A program made the translations under genes and the position numbers. Below are positions 1-8,185 of a stretch of DNA of 46,223 nt, in pieces. The stretch is taken from the NCBI GenBank assembly GCA_900290245.1, contig OKRB01000150.1, positions 1 through 46,223 of the forward strand, in the 5' to 3' direction. The DNA comes from Candidatus Sulfuritelmatomonas gaucii. GTDB taxonomy: Bacteria > Acidobacteriota > Terriglobia > Terriglobales > Acidobacteriaceae. A model generated the notes under the pieces. It did not search any database and was not told the DNA's origin. It worked only from the letters and a program-made list of their open reading frames with translations. Position 1 is the first letter of the stretch. Each line of letters begins with the position of its first letter.

Positions 1-359
1 TCTCCTGAGCGCGATCGGGAATCTCGTGCTTTTCTCTTGACAAAGACTTTCATGGATGCCGGTTATACACCTGCAACGAGTTCTGCCGCTGAACCCGGAG
101 TCGAGGACTACTTTTGGCCGTATTCACCGAGCCGATGCTGGAGATCGGGAGACTCCTGGGCGTCGTTCGAGGATGATCTACGAAACGACGAGGAAATCCG
201 TCTGAATTCCTCGTATGGATCAACCCGCGTCAGATGCGTGCCTGTGCGCGGAGCTTGCGCCATACGAGCGACTCAAGCCAGCAGGAATTACTGCAGATGT
301 GCCGGCTCCAATCGGCCGTTATTTCGGCAGAGTCGTCAATCCCTGTCCAAAGTTGCCGT
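1..359. other. Left edge, no convincing gene
   Basis: Short ORFs exist on both strands, but none has a family signature, a clear ribosome binding site or a codon pattern that beats the alternatives. On the plus strand around 127-300 a broken helix-turn-helix-like reading (E-P-M-L-E-I-G-R-L-L-G-V) can be pieced together across frames. It might be a decayed excisionase-type gene, but I cannot support it. Confidence 0.3.
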
Positions 360-524
360 TTATGCTGGACTGGCCGCACCAGCTCCGGCAACTGCGTCCT
401 GCGCGCCATGTGTTGCTTCTCGCAGGTGCTTGACTTCAAAACCAAACTTGTCAAGGATCTCGTGCAATCGCTTTTCGAGCGGATTCGAGGGTGTGGGCTG
501 AAGGCCTTTGATTGAAGCAATCAC
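360..524 (-). CDS. Small hypothetical protein, 54 aa
   Basis: This reading starts with GTG at 524-522. The GTG overlaps the TGA stop of the upstream membrane-protein gene (GTGA overlap), a typical sign of translational coupling. The peptide is mostly polar, with a charged amphipathic stretch (EKRLHEILDKFGFEVKHL) and an Ala/Gly-rich tail. I do not recognise a family. An alternative is that it is the out-of-frame end of the upstream gene after a frameshift. The protein-like composition and exact coupling favour a real small gene, with low certainty. Confidence 0.3.
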   Translation of the reverse strand: MIASIKGLQPTPSNPLEKRLHEILDKFGFEVKHLREATHGAQDAVAGAGAASPA

Positions 525-943
525 TTCGTGGCAGCTACCAGCCAGAACCACACAAGCCATACAATCGCAAATAACAGCAGCCAACCACCCAGCCGTCCCC
601 ACCATTCCCGCTTCCAATCGCGAAAGACGACGCCCATCATTCCGATGTGCAGCACTCCGGCGAGAAGAAATACTCCGACCACAAGCGGCACGCAAAAGGT
701 GAGAGCAAGGGCCACGTTTTTGAAATGTTGCGCGGCGTAGAGCAAAGCCAGCAGCCAACCCGCGGGCGCGCCGGCGCACAGAGCCGAGCCGGTCGCAATC
801 AAACCTTCCCACCAGTAACGCGGCAGCGGCGAAGTTTCGTCCACGCGCTCACTCGATGTCTCCTGCAGAGGCTTGTAGATCGTGGGGCACAACCCCGATC
901 CGTGTTTTTCCGAAGCTTTGCGCGCCAATCGCTCGAAAGGCAC
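521..943 (-). CDS. Predicted inner-membrane protein, 140 aa
   Basis: The start is a GTG at 943; an in-frame TGA lies five codons upstream, so the frame cannot extend much further. About 48 polar residues come first, then three hydrophobic segments: roughly residues 49-70 (LIATGSALCAGAPAGWLLAL), 74-105, and a Trp-rich C-terminal one at 118-138 (GWLLLFAIVWLVWFWLV). The short polar N-terminus could be the remains of a longer protein. No enzyme motif is visible. It is transcribed away from the TPR-CHAT gene, with about 127 bp of shared upstream region, and is coupled to the 54-aa ORF behind it. Confidence 0.5.
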   Translation of the reverse strand: MPFERLARKASEKHGSGLCPTIYKPLQETSSERVDETSPLPRYWWEGLIATGSALCAGAPAGWLLALLYAAQHFKNVALALTFCVPLVVGVFLLAGVLHIGMMGVVFRDWKREWWGRLGGWLLLFAIVWLVWFWLVAATK

Positions 944-1070
944 GCCAACGAACTGTCATTGACACGCGGAGAAAGCTGAAATTACACTGCGGTCAGTCCT
1001 CCCTCCGATCTTCCGGTAGGGGCTCGCATTTCCCCATCTTCCGCGCACCCTATCGGCCGAAAGTCAGGGC

Positions 1071-1550
1071 ATGCGCATGCGAAGCATTTCAGGTCTTCCC
1101 ACTACCTTTTCCTCCGCCGCCGCTTTACTCACGATCACTTTTGCTTTAGGCCTGCCGGTTTGCGCGCAACAAGGAAGCGGCAACGCCAGCACAGGCAAAA
1201 GCCTCACGGTGCCCGCCGGAGTTCGGGCGAAGCTCGACAAACTCGAAGGCGAGTTGAAAGCGGCGCAAGCGGCGGACGATGAAAAAGCCACGGCAGCGGC
1301 GCTGAACGGGATTGGCGATTTCTATTTCAATATCTCCGAATACGAGAAGGCCCTGGACAGCTACGGCCGGGCACTTACGCAAGCCCAGGCAGCCAAGGAT
1401 GCGCATGAAGAAGCGATGGCGCTGAACGGAACGGCAGGCTGCTACGTTGAGCAGAACAAGGCTGAAAAAGCAGCGGAGACCTACCAGAAGGCGCTGGATC
1501 TGACAAAAGCATCCGGCGACGCGTCTGGCCAAGCCGCAACCGTGGACTGA
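1071..1550 (+). pseudogene. 5' part of a frameshifted TPR-CHAT gene: signal peptide and first TPRs
   Basis: The 159 residues begin with a signal peptide (hydrophobic core AAALLTITFALGLPVCA) and continue into tetratricopeptide repeats (EYEKALDSYGRALTQAQ, KAEKAAETYQKALDL). The frame then closes at a TGA (1548-1550) that lies entirely within the second copy of an exact 47-bp tandem duplication. Deleting one copy joins this frame directly to the following ORF and gives one protein of about 1163 residues. As it stands, this would be an exported TPR stub. Start: ATG at 1071, or a second ATG two codons later; both keep the signal peptide. Confidence 0.75.
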
Positions 1551-1593
1551 CAAAAGCATCCGGCGACGCGTCTGGCCAAGCCGCAACCGTGGA
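1500..1593 (+). repeat. Exact 47-bp tandem duplication
   Basis: Positions 1500-1546 and 1547-1593 are identical over 47 bases. The flanking bases on either side differ, so the unit is exactly 47. Because 47 is not a multiple of three, the duplication shifts the frame by two bases and places a TGA at 1548-1550. The lack of any mismatch means it is recent, reversible by recombination, or an assembly error. Confidence 0.95.
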
Positions 1594-4500
1594 GGGGATC
1601 GGCTGGTTGACGGGCATCGTGGGCCAATGGAAGACCGCGCAGCAACTTCAGCAAAAGGCGCTGGCCTTTGCACGAAAAGTAGGCGACAGGGATCTTGAGG
1701 CGACGGCCCTGCTACGACTGGGAGTTGCGACTGCCGCTCTCGGTTCTGTCGATGATGCGAGGCAAGATGCCGAACAGGCGATCAAGATTTTTCACGAGAT
1801 TGGCGACCAGGAAGGCGAGGCAAATACCTGCGCCGCGATGGCCACAGGCTACAAGAACCTGAAGGATAACGAGAAGGCGCTGGAATTTGGGACGCAAGCA
1901 TTGGCGCTTTATCGCGAGACCGGTGACCGCCGGAATCAGAACGAAGCACTAAGAGGGATAGGCCTCGTCTACCTGGCTCTTGGGCAGCCGCGCAAGGCGC
2001 TGGAGAACTTCAACGAGGCTTTGAGCCTCGCTCGTGAGAACGGCGATCGCGAGAGCGAGATGAGGTCATTGACCGGAGTCGGCGCGGTCTATCTCTTAAC
2101 GGGGGAGAACAAGAGGTTACCCGATGTCTATATGCAGGCATTCGATATCTCTCGCGCACTCGGTGAGGAGGAAGATGAGGCGCACGCATTGAGCCATCTT
2201 GGCAATGCGTATTACGAGCTTGGCGATCTTAAGAAGGCGCTCGACTATTACAACCAGGCGCTGCCGCTGTTCAAACATCAAGGCGATGTGGGCGACCAAG
2301 CCGATATGCTGAACAACCTCGGCAACGTTTATACCGCTCTCGGTCAAGGTGAAAAGGCGCTTGATTTTTACGACCAGGCGACGCCCCTCTATTTGCAGGC
2401 GAAGGACACCGATGGCGGAGCTGGTGCTTTGAACAACGTCGGACTTGTCTATATGACTTTGAGCGACAACGAAAAAGCGATCGAGTATTTCAATCGGGCT
2501 CTGTCGCTGTATCGGGAAATAGGCAACAAATACGGGACCGTGAAGGTGCTAACGAACATCGGATTCGCTTACGTCAGGCTGAAGGAGTGGCAGACGGCCC
2601 TTGAGTATCTGAACCAGGCTGGGCCACTCGAGAAAGAAATCGACGACCATGTAAACGAGGCATATTCTCTGACAGTTACCGGCTATGCATATGCCGGTCT
2701 GGGCGAGAAGCAGAAGGCGCTTGAGGCATTGAATGAGGCGCTGCCGATCGGGCGCCAGGCGGGCAGCCCTGCGATGGAAGCTCTCACATTGGATGAGATG
2801 GGAGCGGTGTACGACGAACTCGGGCAGAACGGGAAGGCACAGGAATACTTGAAGCAGGCGTTGCCGATTGCGGCGGATGTCGGCAGCCCGCTTTTGCAAT
2901 CCATGATTCTGAACGATCTGATGATCAGCCTGAAGGCGGCGAAGCCGGCGATGGCCATTTTTTACGGCAAGCTGGGCGTGAACCTGCTACAGCAGATGCG
3001 GAGCAACATCCAGGGGCTGGACAAGGGAGTGAAGGGCGGGTTCCTGATTTCGAAAGAAGACTTTTATCACGGCCTGGCCGATCTCCTGATCGCCCAGGGG
3101 CGGCTGCCCGAAGCGCAGCAGGTGCTGGATTTGCTGAAGCAGCAGGAGTATTCGGATTACACGCGCGGAGAATCGGCGGACACCATGAGCCCGCTGGCGC
3201 TGACGCCCGCTGAGCAGAAGGCGCAAGACGATTATCAAAAATCCACTGTGCAGATTGTTGCGCTGGGTGATGAATGGGCCGAGTTGCGGAAGATCTCTCA
3301 ACGCTCTGCGGAGCAGGAAGCCAGATACAAGCAGCTTTCGGACCAGATTGAGGTGGCAAATCAGGGACTGAGCGATTACTACAAGCGCTTGTACACGCTC
3401 TTCGGTGTCAGCGGCGACGCCAACAAGCAATTGGCGGCCGTGAGCGGACATGTGAACGAACTGAACCAGGCGCTTGCGAAAATGCCGCATACGGTGGCCC
3501 TCTACACAATGGTGGGGAAGGATCGGACCAGAATCATCGTGATTACCGGATCGGCAAGGGTAGCGCGCGAATCTCCGATCACCGAGCAGGATCTAAACAA
3601 GAAAATCGCCGCGTTTGATCAGGTGCTTCGAAACCCGTCGAGCGACCCGCGACCCGCGGCGCAGGAGCTGTACAAGATTCTGATTGGCCCGGTGAAAAAG
3701 GACCTGGACCTGGCACATGCGGAGACGCTTGTATGGTCGCTTGACGGAGCGCTGCGCTATGTTCCGATGGCTGCGCTCTTCGATGGCAAAAGCTACGTAG
3801 TTGAGAACTACAACACCGTGACCATTACCCCGGTGAGTATTCCGCACCTCGGCGAAAAGCCGGACTTCAGCAATCTGAGCGCTGCGGCAATGGGGATTTC
3901 GCACAAGTATGAAGCTGACCTGCCGGAGTTGAAAGCGGTGGTTGGCGAGCTGGATGAGGTTGTGAAGGACCCGCAGGTGCAGGGTGCGAACGGAGTACTC
4001 CCCGGAACCATCCTGCTGGATAACAGTTTCACCGAAAAGGCGATGGAGGACCAGTTGAGCGCCCAGCACGCGGTGGTGCACATCGCAAGCCATTTTGTGT
4101 TCAAGCCGGGAGATGATCGGGAGTCGTACCTGCTGCTGGCAGGCAAAGACGATCCGAGCAAGGGATTTCACCTCACGGTAGCTGAGTTTAATGACAATCC
4201 GAACCTGGCGCTGAACGATACGGAGCTGCTGACTCTCTCAGCGTGCGAGACAGGGATGAGCGGAACGGCGAGCAATGGACGCGAGGTGGATGGCCTGGGA
4301 ACGACAGCGCTGGGTAAGGGAGCGAAAGCCGTCATCTCGACGCTGTGGGAGGTGGACGACGCCAGCACGGGCGCGCTGATGGCCGATTTCTACAAGCGAT
4401 GGGCCGGCAGCGACGGCAAGGTGATGAAGGTCGAGGCGCTGCGTGAGGCGCAACTGGACCTGTTGCATGGCAAGGTTACGCCGCAGTCCGAAGCGAGCGG

Positions 4501-4609
4501 CAGGGGCGTGAGTGCCGTGGAGAATGAATCCGGCAAGCAGGCTGGATCAGTTGGTTATGCACACCCATATTACTGGGCACCGTTCGTGCTGATGGGCAAC
4601 TGGAGGTAG
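1589..4609 (+). CDS. TPR-CHAT domain protein (caspase-like peptidase), main part
   Basis: This 1006-residue frame carries a long array of tetratricopeptide repeats (about residues 1-450; e.g. DNEKALEFGTQALALYRE, DLKKALDYYNQALPLF), a helical linker, and a C-terminal CHAT domain (about 640-1006). CHAT is the caspase-clan peptidase fold of HetF/separase-like proteins. The expected dyad is visible: His835 in HIASHF and Cys886 in LSACETG, followed by GAKAVISTLWEVDD. TPR-CHAT proteins are thought to be proteases gated by protein-protein contacts. The usual start lies upstream at 1071 with a signal peptide; the 47-bp duplication leaves only a GTG at 1589 with no clear ribosome site. If expressed from there the product would lack its export signal. 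Without the duplication the gene is 1071-4609. Confidence 0.85.
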   Translation: MEGIGWLTGIVGQWKTAQQLQQKALAFARKVGDRDLEATALLRLGVATAALGSVDDARQDAEQAIKIFHEIGDQEGEANTCAAMATGYKNLKDNEKALEFGTQALALYRETGDRRNQNEALRGIGLVYLALGQPRKALENFNEALSLARENGDRESEMRSLTGVGAVYLLTGENKRLPDVYMQAFDISRALGEEEDEAHALSHLGNAYYELGDLKKALDYYNQALPLFKHQGDVGDQADMLNNLGNVYTALGQGEKALDFYDQATPLYLQAKDTDGGAGALNNVGLVYMTLSDNEKAIEYFNRALSLYREIGNKYGTVKVLTNIGFAYVRLKEWQTALEYLNQAGPLEKEIDDHVNEAYSLTVTGYAYAGLGEKQKALEALNEALPIGRQAGSPAMEALTLDEMGAVYDELGQNGKAQEYLKQALPIAADVGSPLLQSMILNDLMISLKAAKPAMAIFYGKLGVNLLQQMRSNIQGLDKGVKGGFLISKEDFYHGLADLLIAQGRLPEAQQVLDLLKQQEYSDYTRGESADTMSPLALTPAEQKAQDDYQKSTVQIVALGDEWAELRKISQRSAEQEARYKQLSDQIEVANQGLSDYYKRLYTLFGVSGDANKQLAAVSGHVNELNQALAKMPHTVALYTMVGKDRTRIIVITGSARVARESPITEQDLNKKIAAFDQVLRNPSSDPRPAAQELYKILIGPVKKDLDLAHAETLVWSLDGALRYVPMAALFDGKSYVVENYNTVTITPVSIPHLGEKPDFSNLSAAAMGISHKYEADLPELKAVVGELDEVVKDPQVQGANGVLPGTILLDNSFTEKAMEDQLSAQHAVVHIASHFVFKPGDDRESYLLLAGKDDPSKGFHLTVAEFNDNPNLALNDTELLTLSACETGMSGTASNGREVDGLGTTALGKGAKAVISTLWEVDDASTGALMADFYKRWAGSDGKVMKVEALREAQLDLLHGKVTPQSEASGRGVSAVENESGKQAGSVGYAHPYYWAPFVLMGNWR

Positions 4610-4700
4610 CAGGCCCTTAAACGAGCACAAAATCGCCGAGGCACTCATCGAGCTTTCGGATTAGTACCGATATGTCTTAGTGCAAGTCGGCTTGTCGCAC

Positions 4701-5287
4701 TCATCGAGGCAATTTCGGAACGAGTCCCGCTCGTTTAGCCACGATCGTCAGGGGTTCGGGTTCCCCACTATCGACAACGCTGCTGCGCTGCCTTGACAAT
4801 CTCTCCAACCCTGGATGCCGCCTGTCAAACACCAGCTTATGATCCTGCAATCGGGCTTGAACAGTGTTCCACAATTCTGTCGAAACAATCTGAAGTTTCG
4901 GAACATTGACGCGAATCCACTCTGACTCTGGTCTCATGCGCGAAATACGCTGATTTGTACCGGGCCTTTTCAAGAAGCGCCGCTTGTTCCATATGAGAAC
5001 GCCCAAATACAATTCGCGCCGCAGGATTTCTCGAATGCCTGTGTGCGGCCAAGCTTTCGCGACAGGCGTCCGTCTTGTTCTGGGCGTGGGGATACCCTCA
5101 TTGGTTAATTGCTTGGCAATTCGCTTGAACGAGAGACCCTGTGCGTACAGAGAGAAAATGTGGCGGACCAGTTCGGCCTCTCGATCCTCGATGACGCGCC
5201 GATAGCCTCCTTCGCATGGCACCGATCGATATTACTGGATGGGATTCTCATAGCCACTGAGTGAGTAGCCGATTCGCTTAAGAGCGA
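4701..5287 (-). pseudogene. Large serine recombinase, C-terminal remnant
   Basis: The 173-residue open part (GTG at 5222 to 4701) matches the 'Recombinase' DNA-binding domain of large serine integrases: EAELVRHIFSLYAQGLSFKRIAKQL, then the GIREILRRELYLGVLIWNK and RPESEWIRVNVPKLQIV blocks. The same frame continues upstream (IGYSLSGYENPIQ) but is cut by a TAA just before the GTG. The catalytic resolvase domain with its nucleophilic Ser should lie at about 5290-5750 and is absent. The gene is therefore dead: a 5' deletion plus a nonsense codon. It marks an old integration or excision event next to the tRNA-like scar at 5655-5688. Confidence 0.8.
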
Positions 5288-5654
5288 TCTGAGGGCGTCA
5301 TCGCGGAATTCGTGGGTCAGGGAAAGCAACCGATGCCCCAATCACAAGCGGCAATGCTTGTTCGCAATTCTCGGTGAAGGTGGCGATCTAGTACCGCCGG
5401 TGACGATGGTTTGAACTGACATCCTTGCACTCCTATTCAGTAGGCAGGGCTATGGTTTTAGTCCTGAATCCGCGGGCTCGAATTTACTGTAAGATTTACT
5501 GTCAGAACGGCCTCAAAAGAGGTGAAAGTCGCCAAAAACGGTCAAGTCCAATCTGAAATGTTATGCAGAGTAACTGGACTTCAACTATATTATTTTGATT
5601 AATTTACAGAGATTATAAGGACTTAGAACGAGAAGCCGGAGATGACGGCTGCAT
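5288..5654. other. AT-richer non-coding scar
   Basis: No gene is visible. Base composition drops clearly towards A+T around 5480-5630, unlike the GC-rich neighbours. The stretch occupies the place where the recombinase catalytic domain would have been. It is probably residue of a lost mobile element. Confidence 0.5.
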
Positions 5655-5688
5655 GAAGCTGACGTTCTACCACTGAACTACTCCCGCC
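5655..5688 (-). pseudogene. tRNA-Gly-like 5' half (acceptor strand, D-arm, anticodon 5' strand)
   Basis: Read on the minus strand from 5688, the sequence is GGCGGGAGTAGTTCAGTGGT followed by AGAACGTCAGCTTC. This agrees with a bacterial tRNA-Gly: acceptor 5' strand, D-stem GTTC/GAAC with an AGTGGTA loop, and the 5' side of an anticodon stem. After TTC, in the expected anticodon loop, the similarity stops. There is no T-arm and no 3' acceptor strand (a TCCCGCC would be needed) in the next 60 bases. I read it as the 5' half of a tRNA left after integration or excision, not a working tRNA. Confidence 0.5.
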
Positions 5689-6061
5689 CTTTATCGGCAA
5701 TCGTTTATTGAGGCGAACGGCAAAGGTTTTCGAGTCTCCAATCCGTCCCGCTGCCATCGCTTCAGCAAGAAAGCATACCGATTCTCTGCTTTAAAAGCCT
5801 CACCGAGAGACTGGACTCCAGGTCGGTATGGATCGGCGCTCCCAAAGCCAACGTGAAGAAGTATACCAAGGCGCGCGGAAAATGCGGCTCGTCCCGGTGC
5901 TGGGGCAGAACGGAGGCGCATTCCCGACCCCGAGGCATTCCAAGCGACCAAATTGCGGAGGAGACTCACCGGACGCCTTCTGGAGTATTGCATGCAGATC
6001 GCTTGGCGCGTCGTGTGTGACAGAATAATAACGTCCGCGTCATGCTGGAGGGCAACTCGGG
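5689..6061. other. Non-coding stretch upstream of TPR gene
   Basis: Short ORFs on both strands here (e.g. 5691-5993 minus, 5828-6028 plus) show no family features. The 3' end must hold the promoter for the TPR gene, but I cannot point to convincing -35/-10 boxes. Confidence 0.4.
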
Positions 6062-6079
6062 ATGCCGTGCAAGTGCGCC

Positions 6080-8170
6080 ATGTTGACCACGGTCAAATTT
6101 GCCGTTTCCAGCGCCGTTTTTGCATTCTCTTTTGCCGCCGGCGCACAGGCAACATCCCAAGCCACGCCATCAGGAAGCTCGACGCTGGGGAGCCTCTACG
6201 ATGCCGCCGAGCAGTCGCAGAAGGCTGGAAATCTGGATCAAGCTTACGGCCGCTACCAGGAATTTCTCGCCGCTGCGCTCGCCGAACTGGCGAACAGCCG
6301 TGCGCAGATTGGCGATTACGCCAAGGCTTCAGAGCTGTTCGACGAAGCATTGACGTTGGCCCCGGATTCCCCTGCTTTGGCGCGCGATTACGCAATGACA
6401 GCACTGAATGCCGGTGATTTGAAGCGCGCTGAGACCGAGAGCAGGGCGCTTGTGGCTGATCACCTGAACGACCCCAAGGATTTGGCACAGGCCCACCAGA
6501 TTCTGGGGCGAGTGCTCCACAGGATGAACCGGGACCAGGAAGCGATGAAAGAGCTGGAAACGGCAGTCGCGCTCGATCCCAGCTATGCCAATGAATACGA
6601 CCTTGGCGTGGTTTGCCTCGACCTTGATGACGAGAAATGCGCAGTGCAGGCCTTTGATGCGATTGAGGCCTCGGTTGAAGATACCCCGCCGCTCCATATG
6701 CAGATCGGCATGGCATACGGGAATTCAGACTTTACGCCGAGGGCGGTGGCGGAGTTCAAGAAGGTGATTGCGGAAGATCCGCACTACCCTGAAGCGCATT
6801 ATTGCGTCGCGGCGGCGCTGCTGGCTGCGGGTGAGGACGAGAAGACATTGCAGGAGGCGGAGTCGGAACTGAAAGAAGAGCTGGCAATCTCACCGAATGA
6901 TTTCCTGACCTATGCGGCGCTGGGCAAGATCGAAGCCAGTTATCACCGGTATGCTGAAGCCGAGCGCTATCTGCAACGAGCCGTTGTTTTGAATCCGAAG
7001 AATCCCGACGCCTTTCTCTATCTCGGGCAAATGTACTTCGATACCAACCGCACCGCCGAGGCTGAGGCCAATCTTCGCAAGGCCATCCAGCTCACGACCG
7101 ATAACTCGCGAAATCACTTTCAAATTCAGAAGGCGCATTTCCTGCTGGGCCGGATGCTGATGCAACAGCATCGGGAGGAGGAGGCGCATGCGGAGATGCA
7201 GATAGCGCACGCATTTACAGACAAGGCGCTCACAAAGGACAGGAACAAGCTCGGGGGCATGTTGCCGGATCCTGCGAAGGGCTCGGGCTCTTCCGACGCA
7301 GCGGTTGACTCCGCAGGGGCAACCCCAGCTGCCCCAAAACCCGCAGGCCCCGTGGCCGTGAGCAAACAGAGGGTATTCGAAAAACAGCTCACTCCGGCCA
7401 TTGCAGACAGCTACAACAATCTGGGCGCCATCACGGCGTCAAAAGAAGGATACTCGGACGCGTTGAAATATTTCGAGCGCGCAGCCGCATGGGATCCTTC
7501 GTTCGAGGGGCTGGATTACAACATAGGACACGCGGCGTTCATGGCTTCTGATTTTTCCGAAGCGATTGCGCCACTTTCCCGCTATCTTCGACTTCACCCG
7601 AGCGATTTCGGCATCCGCGGCGCACTGGCGATGAGTCAATTCATGACCCATCATTACAGCGCGTGTATCGATGCGCTTAAGGGCGCTGCGGAAAGCGTGA
7701 AATCCATTCCGCAGATGCAGTATATTTACGCGGAATCGCTTGTGAAGACCGGGCAAGTCGCGCCAGGCAGGGAGCGCCTTGAAGCGCTCGAGGCCGCACA
7801 TCCTGAAATTGCGGAAGTGCATCGGAGCCTGGGCGAGGTAGCGGAGCTTCGCGGAGATTGGCCAAACGCGACGAACGAATTAAGCAAGGCGAACCTACTG
7901 AATGCAGATGATCCGGAGACGCACTACGACCTGGGGAAGGTCGATCTGGTGAACGGAAACACTGGAGAAGCAATTTCAGAGCTGGAAAAAGCTGTGCGCC
8001 TGATGCCGGACGATGCGAGCTTTCATGAGGAACTTGCCAACGCATACCAGCGAGCTTTCAGAATGGCGGATGCAGAAAAGGAGCACCGAATCTCAAAGCA
8101 ACTCCTGGATTCGCAGGCGGCGGCTACGCATGGCGGAGCATCGGTTGGGGCGCAGAGCACGGGCCGATGA
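6080..8170 (+). CDS. Exported tetratricopeptide-repeat protein, 696 aa
   Basis: ATG at 6080 gives a clean signal peptide (MLTTVKFAVSSAVFAFSFAA, then GAQA); an upstream in-frame ATG at 6062 would only add six residues. The mature part has two TPR arrays (about residues 25-340 and 410-690) with typical helices such as YAEAERYLQRAVVLNPKNPDA and ATNELSKANLLNADDPE. They are separated by a Pro/Ala/Ser-rich linker near residues 360-390. No catalytic domain is seen, so it is likely a periplasmic or surface scaffold. It converges on the CRTAC1 gene with only 15 bp between stop codons. TPR and CRTAC1 genes often neighbour each other in Acidobacteria, which hints at joint function, but this is inference. 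Confidence 0.85.
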   Translation: MLTTVKFAVSSAVFAFSFAAGAQATSQATPSGSSTLGSLYDAAEQSQKAGNLDQAYGRYQEFLAAALAELANSRAQIGDYAKASELFDEALTLAPDSPALARDYAMTALNAGDLKRAETESRALVADHLNDPKDLAQAHQILGRVLHRMNRDQEAMKELETAVALDPSYANEYDLGVVCLDLDDEKCAVQAFDAIEASVEDTPPLHMQIGMAYGNSDFTPRAVAEFKKVIAEDPHYPEAHYCVAAALLAAGEDEKTLQEAESELKEELAISPNDFLTYAALGKIEASYHRYAEAERYLQRAVVLNPKNPDAFLYLGQMYFDTNRTAEAEANLRKAIQLTTDNSRNHFQIQKAHFLLGRMLMQQHREEEAHAEMQIAHAFTDKALTKDRNKLGGMLPDPAKGSGSSDAAVDSAGATPAAPKPAGPVAVSKQRVFEKQLTPAIADSYNNLGAITASKEGYSDALKYFERAAAWDPSFEGLDYNIGHAAFMASDFSEAIAPLSRYLRLHPSDFGIRGALAMSQFMTHHYSACIDALKGAAESVKSIPQMQYIYAESLVKTGQVAPGRERLEALEAAHPEIAEVHRSLGEVAELRGDWPNATNELSKANLLNADDPETHYDLGKVDLVNGNTGEAISELEKAVRLMPDDASFHEELANAYQRAFRMADAEKEHRISKQLLDSQAAATHGGASVGAQSTGR

Positions 8171-8185
8171 GCATTTGAGACGAGC

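Noticed and set aside
5655..5688. Complete tRNA gene
   Set aside because: No T-arm or 3' acceptor strand can be found downstream.
4701..5688. Active prophage or integrative element
   Set aside because: Only a truncated recombinase and a tRNA half remain; no structural, replication or cargo genes.
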